A program made the position numbers and the translations under genes. DNA of 29,697 nucleotides from a virus: the IMG/VR virus record IMGVR_UViG_3300025646_000223, positions 1 to 29,697 of that record; one strand, given 5' to 3'. Positions 6,555-12,519 of the stretch are shown here, in pieces (the stretch's first letter is position 1; each line of letters opens with the position of its first letter). The notes beneath the pieces were generated by a model. The model saw only the letters and a program-made list of their open reading frames with translations. It was not told where the DNA came from and searched no databases.

Positions 6555-6848
6555 ATGTCTCAAACCTATTTGATAAAAAACAAAGCCGGAGATGTGATAA
6601 ATACCGTTATCGCAGATGAGGATTTTGTTAAAAATAATTTCGATTATTTTGAAAAACAAAAGCCTAGCAATTTTGAATTAGAGCAAGATGCCAGAAAATG
6701 GAGAGATGAAGAATTGGTATCGACTGATAACATTGCAATAATTCCAGATTGGCCGAACCGAGCTTCATATTTAATATACCGACAAACATTACGAGACTGG
6801 CCTGCTACACCAGATTTTCCAGACATTAGACCAACTTTAGGAGTCTAA
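6555..6848 (+). CDS. Tail fibre assembly chaperone, copy 1 (Phage_tail_APC-like)
   Basis: 97 residues, with a strong GAGGAG ribosome-binding site (from 6540). The N-terminal half is a beta-like domain (TYLIKNKAGDVINTVIADED). The C-terminal half has the motif ARKWRDEELVSTDNI, then SYLIYRQTLRDWPATPDFPD, typical of the phage tail assembly chaperone family (WR..EL..TDW ... YRQALRD.P). Such chaperones help fold or attach the fibre encoded next to them. A second copy lies at 8468; the last 18 residues of the two proteins are identical, while the N-terminal halves are unrelated in sequence. That fits an N-terminal half matched to a specific fibre and a common C-terminal half. Confidence 0.75.
   Translation: MSQTYLIKNKAGDVINTVIADEDFVKNNFDYFEKQKPSNFELEQDARKWRDEELVSTDNIAIIPDWPNRASYLIYRQTLRDWPATPDFPDIRPTLGV
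6793..6841 (+). repeat. 49-bp perfect direct repeat, left copy
   Basis: Identical to 8712-8760; counting one mismatch, the match extends to 55 bp (6787-6841 against 8706-8760). It covers the 3' end of the chaperone gene and the TTTAGG start of the ribosome-binding site (6836-6843) of the fibre gene at 6850. Both copies lie in the same codon phase of their genes. Confidence 0.95.
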
Positions 6849-6849
6849 T

Positions 6850-7374
6850 ATGGCGGCTTTAAATTTCCCAACATCTCCAACTATTGGCGATCAATATGCA
6901 GCTAACGGCAGAACATGGGAGTGGGACGGTGCGTCTTGGAATATAGTTCCGCCTGACGCTCTGTTAAGTACGCTTGGTGATGTATCTATCACATCAGTTT
7001 CTGCTAATGAGGTTTTTAGATACGATGGGTCTAACTGGGTTAATACAGATGCGATGACTATTGATAGCACCTATAGAATTACAGCATCATCTGGCGCTGC
7101 GTTTGTATATAACACCACAACGACATCAACATCAAAAACTTTAGTTAATGGCGAGCAGTGCTTTGTTGATACTGCAACTCAGACACTTACACTTCCTGCA
7201 AGCCCCATTGCTGGAGATAATGTAAGGGTTTTAGTTGGAAACTTTACAGACACAGTTGTCGCAAGAAATGGTTCTAATATCATGGGGCTTGCTGAAGACT
7301 TAACTATTGATGTTGCATACTTAGGAATAACATTGGTTTACGCTGACGCTACAAATGGATGGACAATGATATGA
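6850..7374 (+). CDS. Tail fibre stalk protein, cassette 2 (short)
   Basis: 174 residues; ribosome-binding site TAGGAG at 6838-6843. It opens with a module I know from many phage fibres (LNFPTSPTIGDQYAANGRTW, then EWDGASWNIVPP), followed by LSTLGDVSITSVSANEVFR, DGSNWVN and a C-terminal domain with TQTLTLPASPIAGDNV, GNFTDTVVARNGSNIMGLAE and DLTIDVAYLG. The last roughly 75 residues align without large gaps to the C-terminus of the fibre at 4576, so the two genes share a common origin; this one lacks the first module of that protein. Its TGA overlaps the next ATG. Inferred role: alternative or additional stalk that carries the second tip protein. Confidence 0.72.
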   Translation: MAALNFPTSPTIGDQYAANGRTWEWDGASWNIVPPDALLSTLGDVSITSVSANEVFRYDGSNWVNTDAMTIDSTYRITASSGAAFVYNTTTTSTSKTLVNGEQCFVDTATQTLTLPASPIAGDNVRVLVGNFTDTVVARNGSNIMGLAEDLTIDVAYLGITLVYADATNGWTMI

Positions 7375-7880
7375 GCACAGTAACTGGGTTTTTAAGTAGC
7401 GGTGGCGGAGCGACTCCCCCCACTACATTGTTTTCCAAAATAAATAGACTTGATGGAAGTAGAGACCCTTCGTTGCTTGCGGCGTATTTTGGATTACAAA
7501 CAAGTTCAGTAACAACGACTGGTACTTATCAAAACATAGTAAGCGTTACGGGTTCTGGCACTATTACTTTCTTGCTCGCTGGAGTAGATGGCACCCCGTC
7601 AAACGATTTAGACTTTAAAGTTATTGTTGACGGTACAACCGTGTTGACACAAGAAGGCAACACTACATCACAAGATGAATGTTATGCTGTAGTTGGATCT
7701 GCACACTGGCAACTTGTTACAAACGCTAGTTCAGGTCAGGACCGCTATGATTCGAGAGAACCAGCAGCCATTTCACTTGGCGCTGTGCCATTTACAACAG
7801 GTTTCAGTGTTCAAGTTAAAAGCGCAGGTGCTTCCGCGTTAGCGGCCGAACTTGCATATGATTATTATTTAACATCGTAA
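7371..7880 (+). CDS. Distal tail-fibre tip, cassette 2 (beta-sandwich type)
   Basis: I choose ATG 7371, which gives an ATGA overlap with the preceding stop; the ATG at 7359 in frame adds four residues. 169 residues. The first dozen residues (MSTVTGFLSSGGG) match the start of the Gly-rich tip at 5448 (MSTLTGLISAGGS), but the rest is different: a single beta-sandwich-like domain with QNIVSVTGSGTITFLLAGVD, DFKVIVDGTTVLTQEG and FSVQVKSAGASALAAELAYD. It looks like a receptor-binding head built on the same docking tag. It ends 16 bases before the oxygenase gene. No database relative is claimed. Confidence 0.66.
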   Translation: MSTVTGFLSSGGGATPPTTLFSKINRLDGSRDPSLLAAYFGLQTSSVTTTGTYQNIVSVTGSGTITFLLAGVDGTPSNDLDFKVIVDGTTVLTQEGNTTSQDECYAVVGSAHWQLVTNASSGQDRYDSREPAAISLGAVPFTTGFSVQVKSAGASALAAELAYDYYLTS

Positions 7881-7896
7881 TTAATATTATATTATT

Positions 7897-8445
7897 GTGA
7901 ATAGTAATTATAGTATTGAAACAATTATTACAGAACAAGATAGAAAGGAATTAAAAAAATTATTCGATAATTTATCATTTATGAATTTGCAGCAAGGATG
8001 TCACCTATTCAATATAGAACGGCGAGATGTTAAGGACGAAAAAAACGTTTACACAGAAAAAATTCGTAAATACGGTGAAAGTAAAGGATACCAATTACAA
8101 CAAAATTATTTTTTAAAATATAGGGAGAATTCTTTTACCAGAGTCCACGCTGACGATTGCCATAGCGACAGCGTAAAATTGACAATAGTTACTGTGGTAG
8201 AGACGCAAGATTTGATTGGTGGCGAGTGTTTAGTTTTCGATGAGTACCAAAAAACTTTAGATAATCGTGGCGATTACATAATGTTAAGCGGTGATGATAA
8301 TGGTGTACCTTATGGTAAAAACATTATTCCCGTTTTTGTTAAACTGAATTGCGGACAATCAGTAGTGTATGATGGTGGGGTCGAACATGGTGTTACTAGG
8401 GTCGAACAAGGACATCGAGTAGTTTTGGTGAGCTGGTTTAATTAA
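7897..8445 (+). CDS. 2-oxoglutarate/Fe(II)-dependent oxygenase
   Basis: 182 residues from GTG 7897; there is no earlier start because an in-frame TAA lies at 7882, and the next in-frame Met is residue 29. The C-terminal half carries the full signature of the double-stranded beta-helix oxygenases: HAD (H84-x-D86) after a FLKYRENSFTRV strand, a GGECLVFDEY strand, VYDGGVEHGVT with the distal His H164, and GHRVVLVSWF with R174 as likely 2-oxoglutarate ligand. These enzymes hydroxylate proteins, nucleobases or small molecules; the substrate here is unknown. The gene sits between a tip gene and its chaperone, has no visible Shine-Dalgarno, and is about 35% G+C (183 of 525 bases counted, 7921-8445) against 42-45% in sampled neighbours. 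That suggests recent acquisition. Confidence 0.85.
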   Translation: MNSNYSIETIITEQDRKELKKLFDNLSFMNLQQGCHLFNIERRDVKDEKNVYTEKIRKYGESKGYQLQQNYFLKYRENSFTRVHADDCHSDSVKLTIVTVVETQDLIGGECLVFDEYQKTLDNRGDYIMLSGDDNGVPYGKNIIPVFVKLNCGQSVVYDGGVEHGVTRVEQGHRVVLVSWFN

Positions 8446-8467
8446 TAAAATTGTAAAGAGCAAATTT

Positions 8468-8767
8468 ATGGAAATATTAAATCTAACAAGGTCAGGAGAG
8501 CAGCCACAGACGGGGGACAAGATCCGAAAGGTCTTTGCTAATGGCTCATATGAAGAATCATTTTACGTTGACCTTTCAAAAAAAACCATCGGTGTGGTTG
8601 AACTTAACGGCAGAGAATGGCGAGACGCAGAGCTTAAACAAACGGACTGGATTGTTTCTGTAACAGATCATCCACAACACGCTGCGTATCTTGCGTATCG
8701 TCAAGCATTAAGAGACTGGCCTGCTACACCAGATTTTCCAGACATTAGACCAACTTTAGGCGTGTAA
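8468..8767 (+). CDS. Tail fibre assembly chaperone, copy 2 (Phage_tail_APC-like)
   Basis: 99 residues, with a weak AAAGAG ribosome-binding site (8455-8460). The N-terminal half (NLTRSGEQPQTGDKIRKVFA, then SYEESFYVDLSK) differs from copy 1. The C-terminal half (GREWRDAELKQTDWIVSVTD, AAYLAYRQALRDWPAT) is the better match to the tail assembly chaperone pattern, with the TDW kept that copy 1 has as TDN. The last 18 residues are identical to copy 1 and are encoded by the 49-bp repeat. It closes the second receptor cassette and probably serves the fibre/tip at 6850-7880; whether the oxygenase contacts the same complex is unknown. Confidence 0.78.
   Translation: MEILNLTRSGEQPQTGDKIRKVFANGSYEESFYVDLSKKTIGVVELNGREWRDAELKQTDWIVSVTDHPQHAAYLAYRQALRDWPATPDFPDIRPTLGV
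8712..8760 (+). repeat. 49-bp perfect direct repeat, right copy
   Basis: Identical to 6793-6841, 1919 bases downstream. It covers the last codons of chaperone copy 2, and its end (TTTAGG, 8755-8760) acts as the only ribosome-binding site candidate for the gene at 8769. Confidence 0.95.
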
Positions 8768-8768
8768 A

Positions 8769-9458
8769 ATGTTTTCATCTGGCGCATTTAGTACAGCACC
8801 GTTTGCGTCAGAGTCTGCAATAAATGTAGATGTATCTGTAACAGGTTTATCATCAACATCTTTTATTGGTGATGAATCCATCATCATAGATGTTTCTTTT
8901 CAGGTATCTGGCAACACAATAACGTCCACGGTTGGCGATGTAGCTGTAATAAACCCTGTTGCAGTAACCGGGGTTAGCGCATCAGCATCTGTTGGGGATG
9001 TTGTTGTCTCAGGCGCTGCAACAGTAGATGTTACCGGAAGCTCAATAACGGTAACACTTGGTGACGAAACCATTGTTATTAATGTTGGCGTTGATGTAAC
9101 TGGTGATGCTGCAACAGCAATTGCCGGATCTGTTGATATCAATACAGAGGCAAATGTCGATGTTACCGGGCAAGAAGTTTCGGTAGATCTAGGCACGGCA
9201 ACTGTATCTATAAGCATACAGGCAAATGTTACAGGTCAGTCTGTAACTGCGAGCTTAGGATCGGTAGCTGTCGAGGGTGATGCAAACGTAAGCCTTTCTG
9301 GTGTAGAGCTAAACATATTTACAAACAATGTTCTAATTTGGAGCAGGGTTATTGATGATCAAACTCCAGACTGGCAGCTTGTAAGTGATTCTCAAACTCC
9401 GGCATGGATTTTAGTTAGTGACTCCCAGACTCCAAACTGGAATAATGTAATAGATTAA
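8769..9458 (+). CDS. Repeat-built fibre protein (VTG repeats, QTPxW tail)
   Basis: 229 residues. After a short SSGAFSTAPFASESA leader, residues about 17-180 are about eight degenerate repeats of roughly 22 residues with a V-x-V-[TS]-G-x5-6-G-[DST]-x-x-V core (for example ANVDVTGQEVSVDLGTATVS). This is a regular beta-helix or beta-solenoid pattern. The C-terminus is three tandem copies of D-[DS]-QTP-x-W-x2-V (DDQTPDWQLV, DSQTPAWILV, DSQTPNWNNV), a motif I have seen at the ends of marine phage fibre-like proteins. It probably forms an extended stalk or connector between fibre assemblies. Dispensable-length repeats suggest copy-number variation between relatives. Confidence 0.7.
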   Translation: MFSSGAFSTAPFASESAINVDVSVTGLSSTSFIGDESIIIDVSFQVSGNTITSTVGDVAVINPVAVTGVSASASVGDVVVSGAATVDVTGSSITVTLGDETIVINVGVDVTGDAATAIAGSVDINTEANVDVTGQEVSVDLGTATVSISIQANVTGQSVTASLGSVAVEGDANVSLSGVELNIFTNNVLIWSRVIDDQTPDWQLVSDSQTPAWILVSDSQTPNWNNVID

Positions 9459-9470
9459 AGAGGTTATTAA

Positions 9471-10703
9471 ATGGCAACTCAATATACAAGCATACTAAAG
9501 CTGGCGTTACCAACGACTGGCGAGCTTGATGGCACATGGGGTGACGTTGTTAACAACAACATTACTTCTATGGTCGAAGAGGCTATTGCCGGGCTTTCGA
9601 CAATTAATACTTGGTCTACCAACTCTCATACCCTTACTACAGCAAACGGAACTACATCTGAGTCACGAGCGGCAATGTTGATACTGACAGATTCTGGCGG
9701 CGCTCTGACTGGATCTGGTGAAGTTATTTGCCCAGACCAAACCAAAATCTATCTTGTGTATAACAATACCGGGGAACAGATTACGGTAAAAACTTCAGCC
9801 GGGACGGGAGTTGATATTCCAGACGGCATTACACTTTTTGTATATTGCGATGGCACTAATGTAGAGAAGGCAAATACAGATACCTCTGTACTGCTTTCAA
9901 ACTATTCAGTGGGGTCTAATAACGCGGCTGTTGGCTTATCGGCATTGGCTTCATTAACATCAGGCTCAAACAACTCAGCATTTGGATCTAGCTCGTTAAC
10001 TGCATTAACATCTGGAGCCAGCTCGGCAGCGTTTGGAAAAGATTCAATGGTTTCAGCAACAACCGGAAATTTTAACGTGGCGTTTGGGGCAACTTCTGGG
10101 GAGTCAATAACAACAGGATCAAACAACACAGCTATTGGTGATGATGCTTTATCAAATGTTTCCACTTCTGGATATAATACCGCTCTTGGCATTGCTGCTG
10201 GCGGAAGCATAACTTCTGGTGCAAACAATACAGCAATAGGTGGAGACGCAATGTCGTTTTTTGGTTCACCTATTACTGGGTCTAATCTGACATGCCTTGG
10301 ATATCAAGCTAACCCTTCAGCAGCGAGTGCAACAAACGAAATAACTTTTGGAAACTCAAGTATATCAACTCTTCGATCTAACACCACAACCATATCAAGC
10401 CTGTCTGATCGGCGCGATAAAAAGGATATTGTTGATAGCCCATATGGTCTTAATGTTATAGAGAAAGTAAAACCTCGTCAGTTTGTTTGGGAAAGTCGTA
10501 GAGGTAACATAAAAGATGGAACCGTTGAGATTGGCTTTGTTGCTCAAGAATTGCAGGAAGTTGGGGATAATGAGATTCTCAGATTAGTGATGGATGAAAA
10601 CCCAGAGTTTTTAGAAGCAAAACCCGGTAGTTTAATTCCGATTTTAGTGAAGGCAGTCCAAGAGCTTTCCGAAAAGGTTAAAGATCTGGAGAGCAAGTTA
10701 TGA
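9471..10703 (+). CDS. Tail fibre/spike with YadA-like repeats and S74 autoproteolytic chaperone
   Basis: 410 residues; ribosome-binding site AAAGAGG at 9457-9463. Residues about 1-140 form a fibre N-terminal module frequent in marine phages (LKLALPTTGELDGTWGDVVN; NTWSTNSHTLTTANGTTSES). Residues about 149-285 contain eight repeats of about 15-20 residues with the N-x-A-[VIF]-G-x3-[AL] pattern of trimeric YadA-type adhesin heads (GSNNTAIGDDAL, GANNTAIGGDAM). From Ser312-Asp313 the C-terminus is an intramolecular chaperone of the Peptidase_S74 family (SDRRDKKDIVDSPYGLNVIE, FVAQELQE, SLIPILVKAVQEL) ending in a coiled coil. In this family the chaperone trimerises the fibre and then cuts itself off just before the Ser; that is expected near residue 312. 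Its TGA overlaps the next ATG. Confidence 0.82.
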   Translation: MATQYTSILKLALPTTGELDGTWGDVVNNNITSMVEEAIAGLSTINTWSTNSHTLTTANGTTSESRAAMLILTDSGGALTGSGEVICPDQTKIYLVYNNTGEQITVKTSAGTGVDIPDGITLFVYCDGTNVEKANTDTSVLLSNYSVGSNNAAVGLSALASLTSGSNNSAFGSSSLTALTSGASSAAFGKDSMVSATTGNFNVAFGATSGESITTGSNNTAIGDDALSNVSTSGYNTALGIAAGGSITSGANNTAIGGDAMSFFGSPITGSNLTCLGYQANPSAASATNEITFGNSSISTLRSNTTTISSLSDRRDKKDIVDSPYGLNVIEKVKPRQFVWESRRGNIKDGTVEIGFVAQELQEVGDNEILRLVMDENPEFLEAKPGSLIPILVKAVQELSEKVKDLESKL

Positions 10704-10945
10704 ACATTAGGCTAGAGTCTTGGTCAAATCTAACCGAACAGCAAAAGATAGAAAAACATTATTTAATTTCCTTGGAGAGCGCAAGTTTGATTGATGCTTT
10801 GGTCGCATCTGGTGGCGACAAACAAGAAGTTAAAAGAAATGTAGATCATTTAAAGATTATGGTACTAAAAGATTTTTGGAACGGTCAGGATTTGGCTCCA
10901 CTAAACGAAGCCATTTCTGCTGGAGAGGAGTATGTAAATGAATAA
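10700..10945 (+). CDS. Hypothetical 81-aa helical protein
   Basis: 81 residues in ATGA overlap with the S74 fibre gene. The sequence is mostly helical (LTEQQKIEKHYLISLESASL, KRNVDHLKIMVLKDFWNGQD, LNEAISAGEEYV) with no signal peptide or membrane segment. It could be an accessory of the fibre, but it shows none of the motifs of the assembly chaperones at 6555 and 8468. No family is recognised. Its 3' end contains GGAGAGGAG (10922-10930), an unusually strong ribosome-binding site for the holin gene that starts inside it at 10938, so its translation probably primes the lysis genes. Confidence 0.55.
   Translation: MNIRLESWSNLTEQQKIEKHYLISLESASLIDALVASGGDKQEVKRNVDHLKIMVLKDFWNGQDLAPLNEAISAGEEYVNE
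10922..10930 (+). promoter_or_regulatory. Strong ribosome-binding site of the holin-like gene
   Basis: GGAGAGGAG lies 7 bases before the ATG at 10938, the best Shine-Dalgarno match I noticed in the window. It lies within the coding end of the upstream gene and should give high, coupled translation of the first lysis gene. Confidence 0.7.
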
Positions 10946-11132
10946 TGTTAAGCAAGCATTTAAATCTCGCACAGTACAATTTGGCGTTGCGTTAGCATGC
11001 TTGTCTGTTCTTCAAGGATTTGTTGGATTTGTCCCAGCCAGTCCAGCGGTGCAGGCATTAATAGGGTGTGGCATTGCAAGTGCAATAGTTGTTCTCCGCT
11101 TTATAACTACGCAGCCGATAAGTGAGAAATAA
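10938..11132 (+). CDS. Holin-like protein, two transmembrane segments
   Basis: 64 residues with two hydrophobic segments, about 13-31 (VQFGVALACLSVLQGFVGF) and 37-55 (AVQALIGCGIASAIVVLRF), separated by a short VPASP turn, with basic residues at the N-terminus (KQAFKSR) and a short polar C-terminus. Small two-segment proteins of this kind next to an endolysin are typical class II holins, and TVQFGVAL / VVLRFITTQPI resembles phage proteins I know as holins. It would sit in the inner membrane and time lysis. The two-helix topology is visible; holin activity is inferred from topology and position. Confidence 0.7.
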   Translation: MNNVKQAFKSRTVQFGVALACLSVLQGFVGFVPASPAVQALIGCGIASAIVVLRFITTQPISEK

Positions 11133-11134
11133 TC

Positions 11135-11386
11135 ATGGAGCAGTCCTTTATCAATATGCTCGCAGGGGCAGTCTCAGTCTTGTTTGGTTGGATACTTAAG
11201 ACTGTGTGGGACGCTGTTAAAGACCTTCAACAAGCTGATGATGAGTTAATTGATAAGGTGAACAAGATCGAAGTTTTGGTTGCTGGAGAGTACGTCAAGC
11301 GCGAAGACTTCAGGGCTGATATGGATCGGCTTTTTGATAAGCTGGACAAGATAGACAAGAAGCTAGATTTAAAGGCCGACAAGTGA
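11135..11386 (+). CDS. Membrane-anchored coiled-coil protein of the lysis cluster
   Basis: 83 residues: an N-terminal hydrophobic segment (FINMLAGAVSVLFGWILK, about residues 5-22) followed by a long charged heptad region (VKDLQQADDELIDKVNKIEV, MDRLFDKLDKIDKKLDLK). One membrane anchor plus coiled coil resembles inner-membrane spanin subunits or haemolysin XhlA-like lysis accessories, but no lipobox partner is seen nearby. The stop overlaps the GTG of the next gene. Function in lysis is inferred from position alone. Confidence 0.6.
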   Translation: MEQSFINMLAGAVSVLFGWILKTVWDAVKDLQQADDELIDKVNKIEVLVAGEYVKREDFRADMDRLFDKLDKIDKKLDLKADK

Positions 11387-11814
11387 TTGCAGAGCTTGCC
11401 GCGTTTAATGCCGCTTACTCGGTAGTTAAAGAGTTTGTAGCCAACGGCAAGGATTTGACCGACTGTTTTAGTTTTATTGGTCAGATGACTACAGCGAAAG
11501 AAGACCTGAAGCTACGGCAAGCAAAGAAGAATGGCTTTACCAGTGACGCTGAAGAGTTTGCGGCACTTGAGCAGATTAAACAGGCTGAAGACGAACTAAG
11601 AGAATTGATGCAGTATTACGGTAGAGCAGGTTTATGGGATGACTTTGTTAAGTTCCAAGCAGAGGCTCGCAAGGCTAGGCTTTTAGAGCGTAACGAGAGG
11701 ATCAAAAAGATCAATAAACGCTGGCAGTATGTAAGTATTATCGTTGCTGGCTGTCTTGGACTCATAGGCTCTTACGCTATTTTCGTGATAGCCAGTGCGG
11801 TTTTAGGGATCTGA
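11383..11814 (+). CDS. Coiled-coil protein with C-terminal membrane segment
   Basis: 143 residues; the start is GTG 11383, which overlaps the previous TGA by GTGA. The N-terminal 110 residues are helical and charged (FAALEQIKQAEDELRELMQY, AEARKARLLERNERIKKINK); a hydrophobic segment occupies about 114-140 (YVSIIVAGCLGLIGSYAIF). I recognise the pattern AEL..FNAAYSVVKE, EEFAALEQIKQAEDEL, YGRAGLWDDFVKFQAEARK from marine phage proteins encoded beside lysis genes; function unknown. It may pair with the coiled-coil protein at 11135, whose membrane anchor is at the other end. Confidence 0.62.
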   Translation: MIAELAAFNAAYSVVKEFVANGKDLTDCFSFIGQMTTAKEDLKLRQAKKNGFTSDAEEFAALEQIKQAEDELRELMQYYGRAGLWDDFVKFQAEARKARLLERNERIKKINKRWQYVSIIVAGCLGLIGSYAIFVIASAVLGI

Positions 11815-11815
11815 T

Positions 11816-12157
11816 ATGTGGCAGTTATTAATCGGCTCGGTAACTGAACTAGTCGGTGGACACTTCAAGCGTAAATCTGAAGAGAGGCAAGCACAGCATG
11901 AGCGTAAGCTGGAAGTTATCAAGCATGAGAGTAACTGGGATAACATACAAGCCAGTAATTCCGGCTCGTCTTGGAAGGACGAATGGTTTACTTTGCTGTT
12001 CTCAGTGCCGCTAGTTATGGCTTTTATACCAGAAGCAGTCCCAGTCGTTCAGGAAGGATTCAAAGTTTTAGAGTCAATGCCAGATTTTTACAAAGCATTC
12101 TTAGGTGCGGCGGTCGCGGCATCTTTTGGCATCCGGGCACTGTCTAAATGGAAATGA
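11816..12157 (+). CDS. Holin of the 3-TM (GTA_holin-like) type
   Basis: 113 residues. An N-terminal amphipathic or membrane segment (MWQLLIGSVTELVGG), a charged stretch (KRKSEERQAQHERKLEVIKH), then a WKDEWFTLLFSVPLVMAFIP segment (about 53-72) and a final hydrophobic helix before LSKWK. The Trp-Lys-Asp-Glu-Trp/..P.V..FIP pattern and total length fit the three-segment holin family found in gene-transfer agents and marine phages. It directly overlaps the endolysin gene, so it is a second candidate for the pore-former. Which of the two holin-like proteins is primary cannot be told. Confidence 0.7.
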   Translation: MWQLLIGSVTELVGGHFKRKSEERQAQHERKLEVIKHESNWDNIQASNSGSSWKDEWFTLLFSVPLVMAFIPEAVPVVQEGFKVLESMPDFYKAFLGAAVAASFGIRALSKWK

Positions 12158-12510
12158 ACTATTTTTCTGACGATGAGTTACGGTGCCAGTGCGGTTGTAA
12201 TGAGTTAATCTTTAACTCTGCTGTCAGGGTCGCTCTTAATACAATACGAATGGAGTATGGCAAGCCAATGGTTGTAACCAGCGGCTACCGATGCCCAAGC
12301 CATCCAATTGAAGCTAAGAAGTCTAATCCCGGTGAGCATACCACTGGCATGTGTGTAGACATAGCCTGCTCTGGATTTGATGCGGCGGTTATAACAAGTT
12401 TGGCGCTAAAGTATGGCGCAACAAGAATAGGCTGGAACCAAAAAGGAACTGGCAGGTTTGTCCATTTAGGGTGGTCAACCGATTATCCCAAAGGAACGTG
12501 GACATATTAG
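12154..12510 (+). CDS. Endolysin, M15-family peptidase
   Basis: I place the start at ATG 12154, which forms ATGA with the preceding stop and gives the N-terminus MNYFSDDELRCQCGC usual in this family; an in-frame ATG at 12148 adds two residues. In the longer numbering, VTSGYRCP (residues 43-50) is followed by GEHTTGMCVDI with zinc ligands H64 and D71, and FVHLGW with H106, the complete His-Asp-His set of M15 D-Ala-D-Ala carboxypeptidase-like endolysins. The enzyme would cleave peptidoglycan cross-bridges or stem peptides. There is no signal peptide, so export depends on the holin. Four Cys in the N-terminal RCQCGC region and CPSH are typical of the family. Confidence 0.88.
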   Translation: MNYFSDDELRCQCGCNELIFNSAVRVALNTIRMEYGKPMVVTSGYRCPSHPIEAKKSNPGEHTTGMCVDIACSGFDAAVITSLALKYGATRIGWNQKGTGRFVHLGWSTDYPKGTWTY

Positions 12511-12519
12511 GAGATCAAG

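Noticed and set aside
7881-7896. AT-only stretch before the oxygenase as a promoter -10 region
   Set aside because: No -35 box is recognisable in the coding end of the preceding gene, and the whole region is AT-rich, so the TATTAT words are not informative.
6787-8767. Diversity-generating retroelement template/variable repeat pair
   Set aside because: The two repeat copies are identical over 49 bp instead of differing at adenines, and no reverse transcriptase gene is present in the window.
8817-9310. CRISPR-like regular repeats
   Set aside because: The periodicity is in protein (22 residues, degenerate DNA), there are no identical DNA repeats with unique spacers, and the stretch lies in one open frame.
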